64,000 nucleotides of DNA from Kordiimonas aestuarii (GTDB lineage: Bacteria; Pseudomonadota; Alphaproteobacteria; Sphingomonadales; Kordiimonadaceae), in NCBI RefSeq assembly GCF_025574465.1, contig NZ_JAOBPP010000020.1, positions 352,549-416,548 on the forward strand. Reading direction: 5' to 3'. Within the stretch, counting starts at the first letter, position 1. Each line of letters begins with the position of its first letter. Both the position numbers and the translations under genes were made by a program. Positions 1-6,931 of the stretch are shown here, piece after piece. Below the pieces are notes generated by a model, which was not told where the DNA came from, did no database searches, and saw only the letters and a list, made by a program, of their open reading frames with translations.

Positions 1-2
1 TT

Positions 3-428
3 GATTTCACTGGCTATGTTGAAGGGAATGACGTTGGCGCGGGTGTCGTGGATGTTGTGGTAACCGATGGTTTCACCGGTAACGTGGCGCTCAAGATGGC
101 GGAAGGCACGGCCCGGCTTATGACCGAACTTCTGGGGCGGGCGTTCCGGTCATCAATGTCGACCAAGCTAGGCTATCTGCTGTCACGGCATGGCCTCAGG
201 TCGCTTCGGGATCACCTGGACCCCAATAACCATAACGGTGGTGTGTTCCTCGGTCTCAATGGTCTGGTGATGAAAAGCCATGGCGGCGCCAATGCTCACG
301 GGTTTGCATCTGCGGTCACGTCGGCGATTGACATGGCGCAAAATGACCTGATTCGCCTTATCAGTGAAGACCTTGGCCGCATTTCAGAGCCGGAAACGAC
401 TGGAGATGAAGAGGCCGGGGCGGCATAA
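3..428 (+). CDS. plsX: phosphate acyltransferase PlsX, C-terminal part
   Basis: The reading frame is open from base 3, so the gene begins before the window and only about 141 C-terminal residues are seen. PlsX converts acyl-ACP to acyl-phosphate for PlsY in phospholipid synthesis and is a peripheral membrane enzyme. The visible part carries the family signature GYVEGND near the edge, then VVVTDGFTGNVALK, and later GLNGLVMKSHGGAN, all typical of the PlsX C-terminal half. It ends in a short acidic, glycine-rich tail. The next gene is ihfA about 180 bases on; the fabH that commonly follows plsX is not present. Confidence 0.93.
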   Translation, partial: DFTGYVEGNDVGAGVVDVVVTDGFTGNVALKMAEGTARLMTELLGRAFRSSMSTKLGYLLSRHGLRSLRDHLDPNNHNGGVFLGLNGLVMKSHGGANAHGFASAVTSAIDMAQNDLIRLISEDLGRISEPETTGDEEAGAA

Positions 429-612
429 GCTGCCCCAAATCGCCGCCAAAAGTCACCTCTGCGGCCAAACTGTATCAAATTGTGTCAAAACTGCGCCATA
501 AACCCTTCTAATCACACGTTAAAAAGTTGCTCCAAGATTGACAGCCCCGCAGCGTTGCTTTAGCTTTTTCCGTTAGGGCATGGTGATGTCCCTTCTTTCA
601 GCGGAGGCAGAT

Positions 613-903
613 ATGAGCGACAAGACACTTACGCGGGCGGACTTGACCGAAGCGGTCTATGAAGAAGTAGGCTTATCGCGGAATGAGTCGGCTGACCTTG
701 TTGAGGCCGTTCTTGGTGAAATATCCGATTGTCTCGTCGACGGTGACAATGTGAAAATCTCCTCGTTCGGCAGTTTCCTTGTGCGCCAGAAAAACGGTCG
801 CATGGGCCGTAACCCCAAAACGGGGGAAGAGGTGCCAATCGACCCACGGCGGGTTCTGGTCTTCCGTCCAAGCCAGGTCATGAAAGACCGCATCAACGCT
901 TGA
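613..903 (+). CDS. ihfA: integration host factor alpha subunit
   Basis: A 96-residue HU/IHF-family DNA-bending protein. IHF-alpha pairs with IHF-beta, binds specific sites and bends DNA sharply for recombination, replication and sigma54 promoters. The sequence shows the helical dimerisation part ([16 protein letters not shown]) followed by the beta-arm region with [23 protein letters not shown] and the terminal [16 protein letters not shown] chose the ATG at 613 because GGAGG lies 6-7 bases upstream; an in-frame ATG at 580 would add 11 residues foreign to the family. A MerR-type gene follows 20 bases later, an order typical of alphaproteobacteria, so the two are probably cotranscribed. Confidence 0.95.
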   Translation: MSDKTLTRADLTEAVYEEVGLSRNESADLVEAVLGEISDCLVDGDNVKISSFGSFLVRQKNGRMGRNPKTGEEVPIDPRRVLVFRPSQVMKDRINA

Positions 904-923
904 CATGAACGGAGGTTCCCCGC

Positions 924-1385
924 GTGAACATGCCAGCAGACGACGGCCGTGACAGGCCGCGCGGCGAAAAAGGCCGCGAAGCGTTCCGGACAATTTCCGA
1001 GGTAGCGGACGAGCTTGACCTGCCGCAACATGTGCTCAGGTTCTGGGAAAGCAAGTTTTCCCAGATCAAACCGCTCAAGCGTGGTGGCAACCGCCGCTAT
1101 TACCGCCCGGACGACGTAACATTGCTGCGCGCCATCAAGGCGCTTCTGCACGCTGATGGGTATACCATCAAGGGCGTGCAAAAGCTTTTCAAGGCACAGG
1201 GGCTGCGGGCCACTGTTGCGCAGGCTTTAGGGCTTGAAGACGATACCGTCGCGCCGGAAGCGGATGTAGCGGCTGCCGAAGAAACGGCTGACAGTAGCGC
1301 GGCAGACGAGGGCACACCAACCAGCATGGCAGCGCTTGAAAGCCTGCTCAGGGACCTCAAGGCCATTCGCGCCAAGCTTGATTGA
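924..1385 (+). CDS. MerR-family transcriptional regulator
   Basis: A 153-residue regulator starting with GTG at 924, 8 bases after GGAGG at 911-915; an ATG two codons later is the alternative. Residues 25-95 form a winged helix-turn-helix of MerR type: [25 protein letters not shown], then RRYYRPDDV and [16 protein letters not shown]. The C-terminal third is acidic and low in complexity (alanine, glutamate, aspartate), ending in a short helix [15 protein letters not shown]. There is no cysteine-rich metal site, so the effector is unknown. The position directly after ihfA is conserved in many alphaproteobacteria, where the gene is usually annotated only as MerR family. Confidence 0.9.
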   Translation: MNMPADDGRDRPRGEKGREAFRTISEVADELDLPQHVLRFWESKFSQIKPLKRGGNRRYYRPDDVTLLRAIKALLHADGYTIKGVQKLFKAQGLRATVAQALGLEDDTVAPEADVAAAEETADSSAADEGTPTSMAALESLLRDLKAIRAKLD

Positions 1386-1395
1386 TCTATTCTCT

Positions 1396-2037
1396 TTAAG
1401 TTTTACCCTTTGGGTGCACCCGGTAGGCACAGCGTCGCGCGCCGGTAAGCATATGCTCTTCGCGCTCGACCGTGGCATCGTCTTTCACCAGGTCCTGAAA
1501 CAACTTCAGTTCCTTGTTGCACAGCCCCGAGCATACCTTGGCGGCTTCACACACCGGGCAGTGGTTCTCCAGCAGCAGCAGATCACCGTTCTCGGCTTCC
1601 TGTACCTCTGCCATATAACCTTCCCTGCTGCGCTCGCGGGCGATGGCTTGCAGTTTGCCCATGAGGGTCGCACTTGCCCCACCAAACGCCGCGCGATACC
1701 GCTCGCCCTGCTTAACCGTCCGATGGGTCACCAGTTTATCAAGCGCGTCGTCTCCCATCACGGAGCGAATACTTTCGATCAGATCAAGCGATAGCTCCCG
1801 GTGCGCATCGGGGAAATAAACATCGGCTTTTTCTGTTAGCTCCCAGTGTTTTGCAGGTCGACCGCGCCCGGAAGGTGTCGGGGTGGCGCAACAGGTCACC
1901 GCCCCTTCATCCTGTAGCTGATAAAGATGCTGCCGGACCGCCATGGGCGTCAGGTCAAGGGTCGTTGCCAAGTCGTCGGCGCGGGCATGCCCGCGGCGCT
2001 TGAGCTCGGTCAATATGGTTTCACGGGTGGTTGCCAT
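1396..2037 (-). CDS. SufR-like iron-sulfur winged-helix regulator
   Basis: A 213-residue protein. The N-terminal 65 residues form a DeoR/ArsR-type winged helix (ETILTELKRRGHARADDLA, TPMAVRQHLYQLQ). The C-terminal part has five cysteines near 160, 163, 169, 173 and 203, in HCPVC, VCSGLC and RRCAYRV. The C-x12-C spacing (160 to 173) and the ExHCPV..LC...C pattern resemble SufR, which senses Fe-S status with a bound cluster; that family match is from memory of the motif. It is divergent from the Rieske gene at 2229, with inverted repeats between them, so it probably controls that gene and itself. No suf operon is near. Its exact signal is not known. Confidence 0.78.
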   Translation of the reverse strand: MATTRETILTELKRRGHARADDLATTLDLTPMAVRQHLYQLQDEGAVTCCATPTPSGRGRPAKHWELTEKADVYFPDAHRELSLDLIESIRSVMGDDALDKLVTHRTVKQGERYRAAFGGASATLMGKLQAIARERSREGYMAEVQEAENGDLLLLENHCPVCEAAKVCSGLCNKELKLFQDLVKDDATVEREEHMLTGARRCAYRVHPKGKT

Positions 2038-2045
2038 TGTGTCTC

Positions 2046-2070
2046 AACAAGTGGTTTCAGGTAACTTGTT
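2046..2070. promoter_or_regulatory. inverted repeat, candidate operator next to regulator start
   Basis: Perfect 7-base arms AACAAGT (2046-2052) and ACTTGTT (2064-2070) are separated by 11 bases. The repeat sits 9 bases upstream of the SufR-like gene's start codon, so a protein bound here would block its translation region or promoter. This suits autoregulation. No binding site for this subfamily is known to me to match it. Confidence 0.45.
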
Positions 2071-2124
2071 TTTTTCTAAATAATTTTCTTGCGTAAATCA
2101 AGTCTTGTCCTATATGTGAATTAT

Positions 2125-2140
2125 TAAAGTTAAAACTTTA
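2125..2140. promoter_or_regulatory. palindrome in Rieske-gene promoter region
   Basis: TAAAGTT-AA-AACTTTA: 7-base arms around a 2-base centre, in an AT-rich stretch just before a strong ribosome binding site (AGGAGG at 2147-2152). Its position fits an operator for the divergent SufR-like regulator. It shares the AAGTT/AACTT core with the other repeat only loosely, so the two may serve different proteins. Confidence 0.42.
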
Positions 2141-2157
2141 TAAAATAGGAGGCGGCG

Positions 2158-2325
2158 ATGAATCGCGAATTAATGTGGATTGAATACAGCGAAATCCGGC
2201 GTGAAATGCAAAAGCGAGGAGAACAACCATGGGCACCCATCAATCTGGGCAAAATCAACGTGACGAAAATCTTGTCAATCTGGGACCTGTGCCGGAACTG
2301 GCGACGCGGGGGCGTGCCGTCCTGA
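2158..2325 (+). CDS. possible 55-residue leader ORF overlapping the Rieske gene
   Basis: A short frame from ATG 2158 to TGA 2325, preceded by a perfect AGGAGG 5 bases upstream. It overlaps the first 97 bases of the Rieske gene (start 2229) in another frame. The predicted peptide is rich in charged and tryptophan residues (MWIEYSEIRREMQ near its start) and resembles nothing I recognise. It may be a real small protein, a translational coupler for the Rieske gene, or chance. The strength and spacing of the ribosome binding site are the only positive evidence; much of the frame is shared with a coding gene, so codon bias cannot settle it. Confidence 0.35.
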   Translation: MNRELMWIEYSEIRREMQKRGEQPWAPINLGKINVTKILSIWDLCRNWRRGGVPS

Positions 2326-3821
2326 AACGTGACGGGCGCCAGATAGCGCTTTTTGAAACCGATGACGGTCTTTTTGCCATCAACAACCGCTGCCCGCATG
2401 AGGGCTATCCGTTAAGCGAAGGCAGCCTCAAGCAAGGCTGCCAGCTTGCTTGCAACTGGCATGGCTGGACCTTTGATCTCAAGTCCGGGAGTGCCACACA
2501 AGGCCGGGATGCGGTGCAAACATATCCGGTCAACCGCGTTGGAGAGGATATCGTTATCGACCTGACACCCGAGCCACTGATCGCGCGCCGCGTCAAAGCC
2601 TATGCCGATCTCGACGAAGCCGTGGCGGAGCACGACTATGAACGCATCGCGCGGTCGCTCGCCCGGCTGGAAACCGCAGGCGAGGGGGTGGAAGGTATCA
2701 TTCGGCATGTGATTGTCTTCAGCCTTGGCAAGTTAGAGCGTGGTTTTGGCCACGCCTATGCGGGCCTTGCCGACTGGTTGGCGCTCTCAGTCACCTCTGA
2801 TCAGCCAAATCAGCGCATTGCGCTACTGGAAGCCATCGGCCATATCTCGTGGGATATTCTGATGGACACGGGCAGGGCCATGCCGGAAGGCAAAAAGCGC
2901 TGGAGCGCAAAAGCCTGTGCCGCTGCGCTTGAAGACATGAAGGAAGCAGAGGCCCTCATGCGGGTGCGCGGCGCCTTCGCCGAGGGGCTGGGCTTTGACG
3001 CGGTCAGGCCGGTGTTCTTGCAAGTAATCATGAACCACTATGCGGGCTTCGGCCACCCGGCCATTTACCTGATGAAAGCCGAGGAGCTGATCGCACGCCT
3101 CGGGGATGAAGTGGCGGAGCCGCTTGCGCTCCAGCTCGCGCGGTACCTCTGCTACGCCGCGCGGGAGGACCTGATCCCGGAGTTTCGCGGGTTTGCCGAC
3201 TATCTCAAGCTTGAGCCTGGCACATCACAGGTGCCGAAGGCCGACTGCCTCTCGGGCCAGTCGGTGCGGCAGGTCATGGCCCTGACGGCGGCATCCAGCG
3301 GACGGGCGCACGACATGTGGGAGGCTTTGCTGGCCGCCAGCGCCACCAACATGCTGCACTTTGACGCGGACCGCCAACACGGCATCGCACAGCCCATCGC
3401 GCGGAACACTGGCTGGCTTGATTTTACCCATGCCATCACCTTTGCGGAGGCGGTGCATTATCATGCCACGCGGGATGAGGGTCTCTGGCAATCGGGCCTG
3501 ATGCAGATGGCGGCCTTTGTCGGCCGGAATGCAGGTTATCTGTCCGCCCATGTGGATGAGCGCTGGTTTGTTGATGATGCGGCCGCCTTTTTCGCGGCGC
3601 AGCAAGCCCGGCTTTATAACATGAACGAAGGTGAGTATATCTTCGCCGTGCACCGGCTGAAGATGCTGCGCGCCACAGAGGCACTTGTGGGGCTGGTGAG
3701 CCCAGGGACCGCACGGCTGATGACGGCCGCACTTAACCGTTACCTTAGCGCCGATATGCGCCAGCGCCACCCGGCGCGCACCGCCTTTCAGGCGTGGCAG
3801 ACAGTCGCGCGCGAGGGCTGA
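2229..3821 (+). CDS. Rieske [2Fe-2S] protein with large helical C-terminal domain
   Basis: A 530-residue protein with ATG 7 bases after GAGGAG. Residues 15-110 are a Rieske domain: C55-P-H57 and C75-x2-H78 (RCPHEGYPL, CNWHGW) ligate the 2Fe-2S cluster. The remaining roughly 410 residues are helical and histidine-rich (for example MNHYAGFGHPAIYL and DFTHAITFAEAVHYHAT) and do not look like the catalytic domain of ring-hydroxylating oxygenases. The spaced GHP and THALTF-like motifs faintly recall questin-oxidase-like proteins, a tentative idea. No signal peptide or membrane segment is seen, so it is probably cytoplasmic. It is divergent from a SufR-like regulator, which suggests iron or redox control. 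Function unknown; an oxidoreductase with its own electron-transfer domain is the best guess. Confidence 0.8.
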   Translation: MGTHQSGQNQRDENLVNLGPVPELATRGRAVLKRDGRQIALFETDDGLFAINNRCPHEGYPLSEGSLKQGCQLACNWHGWTFDLKSGSATQGRDAVQTYPVNRVGEDIVIDLTPEPLIARRVKAYADLDEAVAEHDYERIARSLARLETAGEGVEGIIRHVIVFSLGKLERGFGHAYAGLADWLALSVTSDQPNQRIALLEAIGHISWDILMDTGRAMPEGKKRWSAKACAAALEDMKEAEALMRVRGAFAEGLGFDAVRPVFLQVIMNHYAGFGHPAIYLMKAEELIARLGDEVAEPLALQLARYLCYAAREDLIPEFRGFADYLKLEPGTSQVPKADCLSGQSVRQVMALTAASSGRAHDMWEALLAASATNMLHFDADRQHGIAQPIARNTGWLDFTHAITFAEAVHYHATRDEGLWQSGLMQMAAFVGRNAGYLSAHVDERWFVDDAAAFFAAQQARLYNMNEGEYIFAVHRLKMLRATEALVGLVSPGTARLMTAALNRYLSADMRQRHPARTAFQAWQTVAREG

Positions 3822-3854
3822 CCCGAACACCGGTGATTTTTGGAAAAAAGCTGG

Positions 3855-3883
3855 TTGCGCGGGCTAATCCCCTTGGCTATAGT
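3855..3883 (+). promoter_or_regulatory. promoter of tRNA-Pro
   Basis: TTGCGC (3855-3860), a 17-base spacer and TATAGT (3878-3883) lie about 37 bases before the tRNA. Both hexamers match the housekeeping consensus at four or more positions. The start would fall near 3890. Confidence 0.55.
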
Positions 3884-3920
3884 CCGCGCCACCCGATACC
3901 CCGGTATCAGTACCTTCTGT

Positions 3921-3997
3921 CGGGAAGTAGCGCAGCCTGGTAGCGCATCACACTGGGGGTGTGGGGGTCGCAGGTTCAAATCCTGTCTTCCCGACCA
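3921..3997 (+). tRNA. tRNA-Pro (GGG)
   Basis: A 77-base cloverleaf with an encoded CCA end. The acceptor stem CGGGAAG pairs with CTTCCCG; the anticodon loop CTGGGGG gives anticodon GGG (proline, codon CCC); the T arm contains GGTTCAAATCC. It is followed at once by an intrinsic terminator, so it is a single-gene unit. Confidence 0.96.
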
Positions 3998-4002
3998 TAA
4001 AG

Positions 4003-4038
4003 AAACCGTTGCATCCATCTGGGTGCAGCGGTTTTTTG
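4003..4038 (+). terminator. intrinsic terminator after tRNA-Pro
   Basis: AAACCGTTGCATCC pairs with GGGTGCAGCGGTTT across a 5-base loop, allowing one mismatch or wobble, and runs into six T residues. Confidence 0.8.
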
Positions 4039-4265
4039 TTATTGTCAGTTACCTGTCGATATCACGCTTGATGGCTCGACCATCAGCAGTACCACGCCTT
4101 GCGGTGATTTGGGCCGGTGGCGCACACCGCGCGGCACCACGACACCTACGCGGCCTGTATATTCCCCTCTTGCGATTTTGCTGCACTGCAGTAAAGTGCG
4201 GCCAACGTTGTGGCGCTGCACAAAACATATAAGCTGCCGTAGCGGAACAGAGGGAGGAAGGCCGC

Positions 4266-5072
4266 GTGCCAGAGATACTGCTCTATAGCTTGCCGCTTAT
4301 AGGCGCCGGACTTGTTGCCGGCTTTCTCGCCGGGTTACTCGGCATCGGTGGTGGCATCGTCACCATCCCTGCGCTTTTCCTTGTATATGGTGAAATCGGT
4401 GTGCCGCACGAGTGGCGCATGCATGTGGCCATTGCCACGTCACTCACCATCATCATCGCTACCAACCTGTCATCGGTTTACGCCCACCACAAGAAGGGCG
4501 GGGTTGACTGGTCCATCGTGCGTGACTGGGTCTGGGTTATTGCCATCGGCGCTGTTGCGGGCAGCTTTTTTGCCAAAACCCTCAAAACGGCCGAACTGGT
4601 GTATTTCTTTGCCACGCTCGCGGCCTTCCTTGCCGCCAAGATGCTGTTGCCGCTTGAGCGCTGGAAGCTGGGTGAAAACCTGCCGGGTGGGGTTTGGCGC
4701 TTTCTGGGGCCGGGGTTGATCGGGTTTTTCTCCGCTGTTATGGGCATTGGAGGCGGCAGTTTTTCGGTGCCGTATATGACGCTTTATGGCGTGGTGATTT
4801 ACCGCGCGGTTGGCACGGCCTCGCTTATTGGTCTGGTGATCAGCATAGCGGCGGGCTTCGGGTATCTCATCGGCGGTTGGGGAATTGAAGGTTTGCCGTC
4901 AGGCATGGCCGGCTTTATCCACCTGCCGTCCGCGGCTGTGGTCGCGATTGCCGCCGTGCTTATGGCGCCCATCGGTGCTAAAGTGGCGCACAAGCTGCCC
5001 AAGCGGGCGTTGAGCATCGCATTCGGCGTTTTTCTGGTGCTGGCGACCATCCGGCTCGTCAGTGCCGTGTAG
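4266..5072 (+). CDS. TauE/SafE-family sulfite exporter-like permease
   Basis: A 268-residue membrane protein with about eight hydrophobic segments in two similar halves. Each half has the family's glycine-rich motif: GFLAGLLGIGGGIVTIPAL near residue 20 and GFFSAVMGIGGGSFSVPYM near 155. TauE/SafE proteins export sulfite or sulfonates, or carry other organic anions across the inner membrane; the substrate here cannot be read. The start is GTG at 4266, preceded by GAGGGAGGAAGG. The mutA gene begins 26 bases after the stop, so the permease may share a transcript with the methylmalonyl-CoA mutase genes, though no functional link is established. The 230 bases upstream hold no gene. Confidence 0.88.
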   Translation: MPEILLYSLPLIGAGLVAGFLAGLLGIGGGIVTIPALFLVYGEIGVPHEWRMHVAIATSLTIIIATNLSSVYAHHKKGGVDWSIVRDWVWVIAIGAVAGSFFAKTLKTAELVYFFATLAAFLAAKMLLPLERWKLGENLPGGVWRFLGPGLIGFFSAVMGIGGGSFSVPYMTLYGVVIYRAVGTASLIGLVISIAAGFGYLIGGWGIEGLPSGMAGFIHLPSAAVVAIAAVLMAPIGAKVAHKLPKRALSIAFGVFLVLATIRLVSAV

Positions 5073-5098
5073 GGATTTGAGTAAGGGAAGGGCTGAGT

Positions 5099-6931
5099 AT
5101 GGCTGATAAAAGCTTGAAACTGGCAAGTGACTTTGAGGACGCGAGCGACGACGCATGGCGCGCGCTTGTCGATAAAACGCTTGGTGGCAAACCGTTCGAC
5201 AAGGTGATGAAAAGCCAAAGCTACGACGGGATTGAGATCAAGGCGCTCTATACAAAAGACAACGCCCGGATTGAGCCACAGGCTAGCGTGCGCCCGGGAC
5301 ACTGGTCCATCACCAGCCCACACTGGAACCCTGATGCCACGACGATGAATGCGGAAATTCTTGAAGACCTTGAGCGCGGCGTGGAAGCGCTGGCCATTCG
5401 CATTGAGGCCGGTTACGCGCCAGGCCTGAAAGTCAGTGATCTCAACCATGCGCTTGAGGGTATCTACCTCAATATGGCGCGTTTTTACCTGATGCCGGGC
5501 GAAGAATATGAAGCCGCCGCCAGCGAAATGCTTGGCGTGCTCAAGGACTGCCCTCCAGAACAGGGGGGCGATTTTTACGGCAATCTGGGGTGTGATCCGC
5601 TCGGCACACTCGCCTGCACAGGCCGCCTCAAGGAAAAAGCTGAAGAAGCCCTTGAAAAAGCTGCGGATATTGCGCTCAAGCGTAAACCTGCTGCATGGCA
5701 CAATGTCCGCACCTTCCGCGCAGACGCAACCGTGTATCATAACGCAGGGGCGACCGAGGCCCAGGAACTGGCCTGCATGCTGGCAACCGTTACCGAGTAT
5801 ATGCGGGCCACAGGCGGTCAGGGTGCGGAGATTGAGCCAGCGCTGGCGGCTGATGCTGATATTTTCATGGGACTTGCTAAGTTTCGTGCGGCAGGCCGCC
5901 TGCTCACGCAAGTGTATGATGCCTTTGGCGCCACATGGCATGGCCGTCTGCATGCGGTTACCAGTTTACGTATGATGACCATCAAGGACCCTTGGGTGAA
6001 TATCCTGCGTTGCACGGCGGCGGCGTTTGCTGCGGGCGTTGGCGGGGCGTGGTCCGTCAGCGTTTTGCCCCATGACACCATGTTGGGCCTGAGCGGCCGG
6101 TCCGCCCGCCGTATCGCGCGCAATATCCAGATCATGCTGCAGGAAGAAAGCGGGCTCCATAGCCCTGATGACGCGGCAGCAGGTTCCTTTGCAGTTGAAA
6201 GTCTTACATCAGATCTTTGCGATAATGCATGGAAAATATTCCAGAAAATCGAAGCGGAAGGTGGCATGCTCAAGGCGCTACGCGCCAGTTTCATTCACAA
6301 TATGATAGAAGCTGCTTGGGCGGCGCGGAAAGCGAATATCGTCAAGCGCAGGGATGCGATCACCGGTGTCTCGGAGTTCCCGGACATCTTCGAGAAACCG
6401 CTCTCCGGTCTTGGCGGCATGCCCGATATGCCGACGGATATCGCGCCTGCGGGGGAAGAGATCTTGTCGCTGCCGTTCCACCGGCTGGCGGAAGATTTTG
6501 AAGCCCTGCGTACGCAATCGGACGCGATGCTCGACGCTGCAGGCAAGCGTCCGCAGGTATTTATTGCAGGCCTTGGCCGTGTGGCGGATTTCACCGCCCG
6601 CGCCACCTTTGCCAAAAGCTTCTTTGAAGCTGGCGGTATTGAGGCACTGACGAATGACGGCTTCCGCGAGATGGAAGCGCTCGAGGAAGCGTTTGCGGAA
6701 AGCGGTGCACCGTTTGCGGTGATCTGCGGTACGGACACGCAATATGAGGACATGGGCCTGAAAGCCGCTGAAGCTCTAAAGGCTGCGGGGGCGCGCCGCA
6801 TTTATCTTGCCGGGCGGCCATCTAAGGCCGACGCCCTGACGGGCTCAGGCGTGGACGAATTTATCTATATGGGCGCCGACGTGCTGGATACGCTTACAAG
6901 GGCCTATGATGTGATGGGAGAGGACGCATGA
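5099..6931 (+). CDS. mutA: methylmalonyl-CoA mutase small (beta) subunit
   Basis: A 610-residue protein of the heterodimeric mutase type. The small subunit resembles the large one over the TIM-barrel region but lacks the cobalamin ligand, and it stabilises the catalytic subunit. Visible marks include [12 protein letters not shown] near residue 45, the long barrel with [19 protein letters not shown] near 215, and a C-terminal Rossmann-like part ([20 protein letters not shown]) in which the DxHxxG motif is absent, as expected. Its last codons overlap mutB (ATGA), which suggests tight translational coupling and 1:1 synthesis. The pathway is conversion of methylmalonyl-CoA to succinyl-CoA during use of propionate, odd-chain fatty acids and branched amino acids. 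Confidence 0.93.
   Translation: MADKSLKLASDFEDASDDAWRALVDKTLGGKPFDKVMKSQSYDGIEIKALYTKDNARIEPQASVRPGHWSITSPHWNPDATTMNAEILEDLERGVEALAIRIEAGYAPGLKVSDLNHALEGIYLNMARFYLMPGEEYEAAASEMLGVLKDCPPEQGGDFYGNLGCDPLGTLACTGRLKEKAEEALEKAADIALKRKPAAWHNVRTFRADATVYHNAGATEAQELACMLATVTEYMRATGGQGAEIEPALAADADIFMGLAKFRAAGRLLTQVYDAFGATWHGRLHAVTSLRMMTIKDPWVNILRCTAAAFAAGVGGAWSVSVLPHDTMLGLSGRSARRIARNIQIMLQEESGLHSPDDAAAGSFAVESLTSDLCDNAWKIFQKIEAEGGMLKALRASFIHNMIEAAWAARKANIVKRRDAITGVSEFPDIFEKPLSGLGGMPDMPTDIAPAGEEILSLPFHRLAEDFEALRTQSDAMLDAAGKRPQVFIAGLGRVADFTARATFAKSFFEAGGIEALTNDGFREMEALEEAFAESGAPFAVICGTDTQYEDMGLKAAEALKAAGARRIYLAGRPSKADALTGSGVDEFIYMGADVLDTLTRAYDVMGEDA

Noticed and set aside
3840..4232. 130-codon frame across tRNA-Pro
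   Set aside because: It contains the whole tRNA gene and its terminator, so it cannot be coding.
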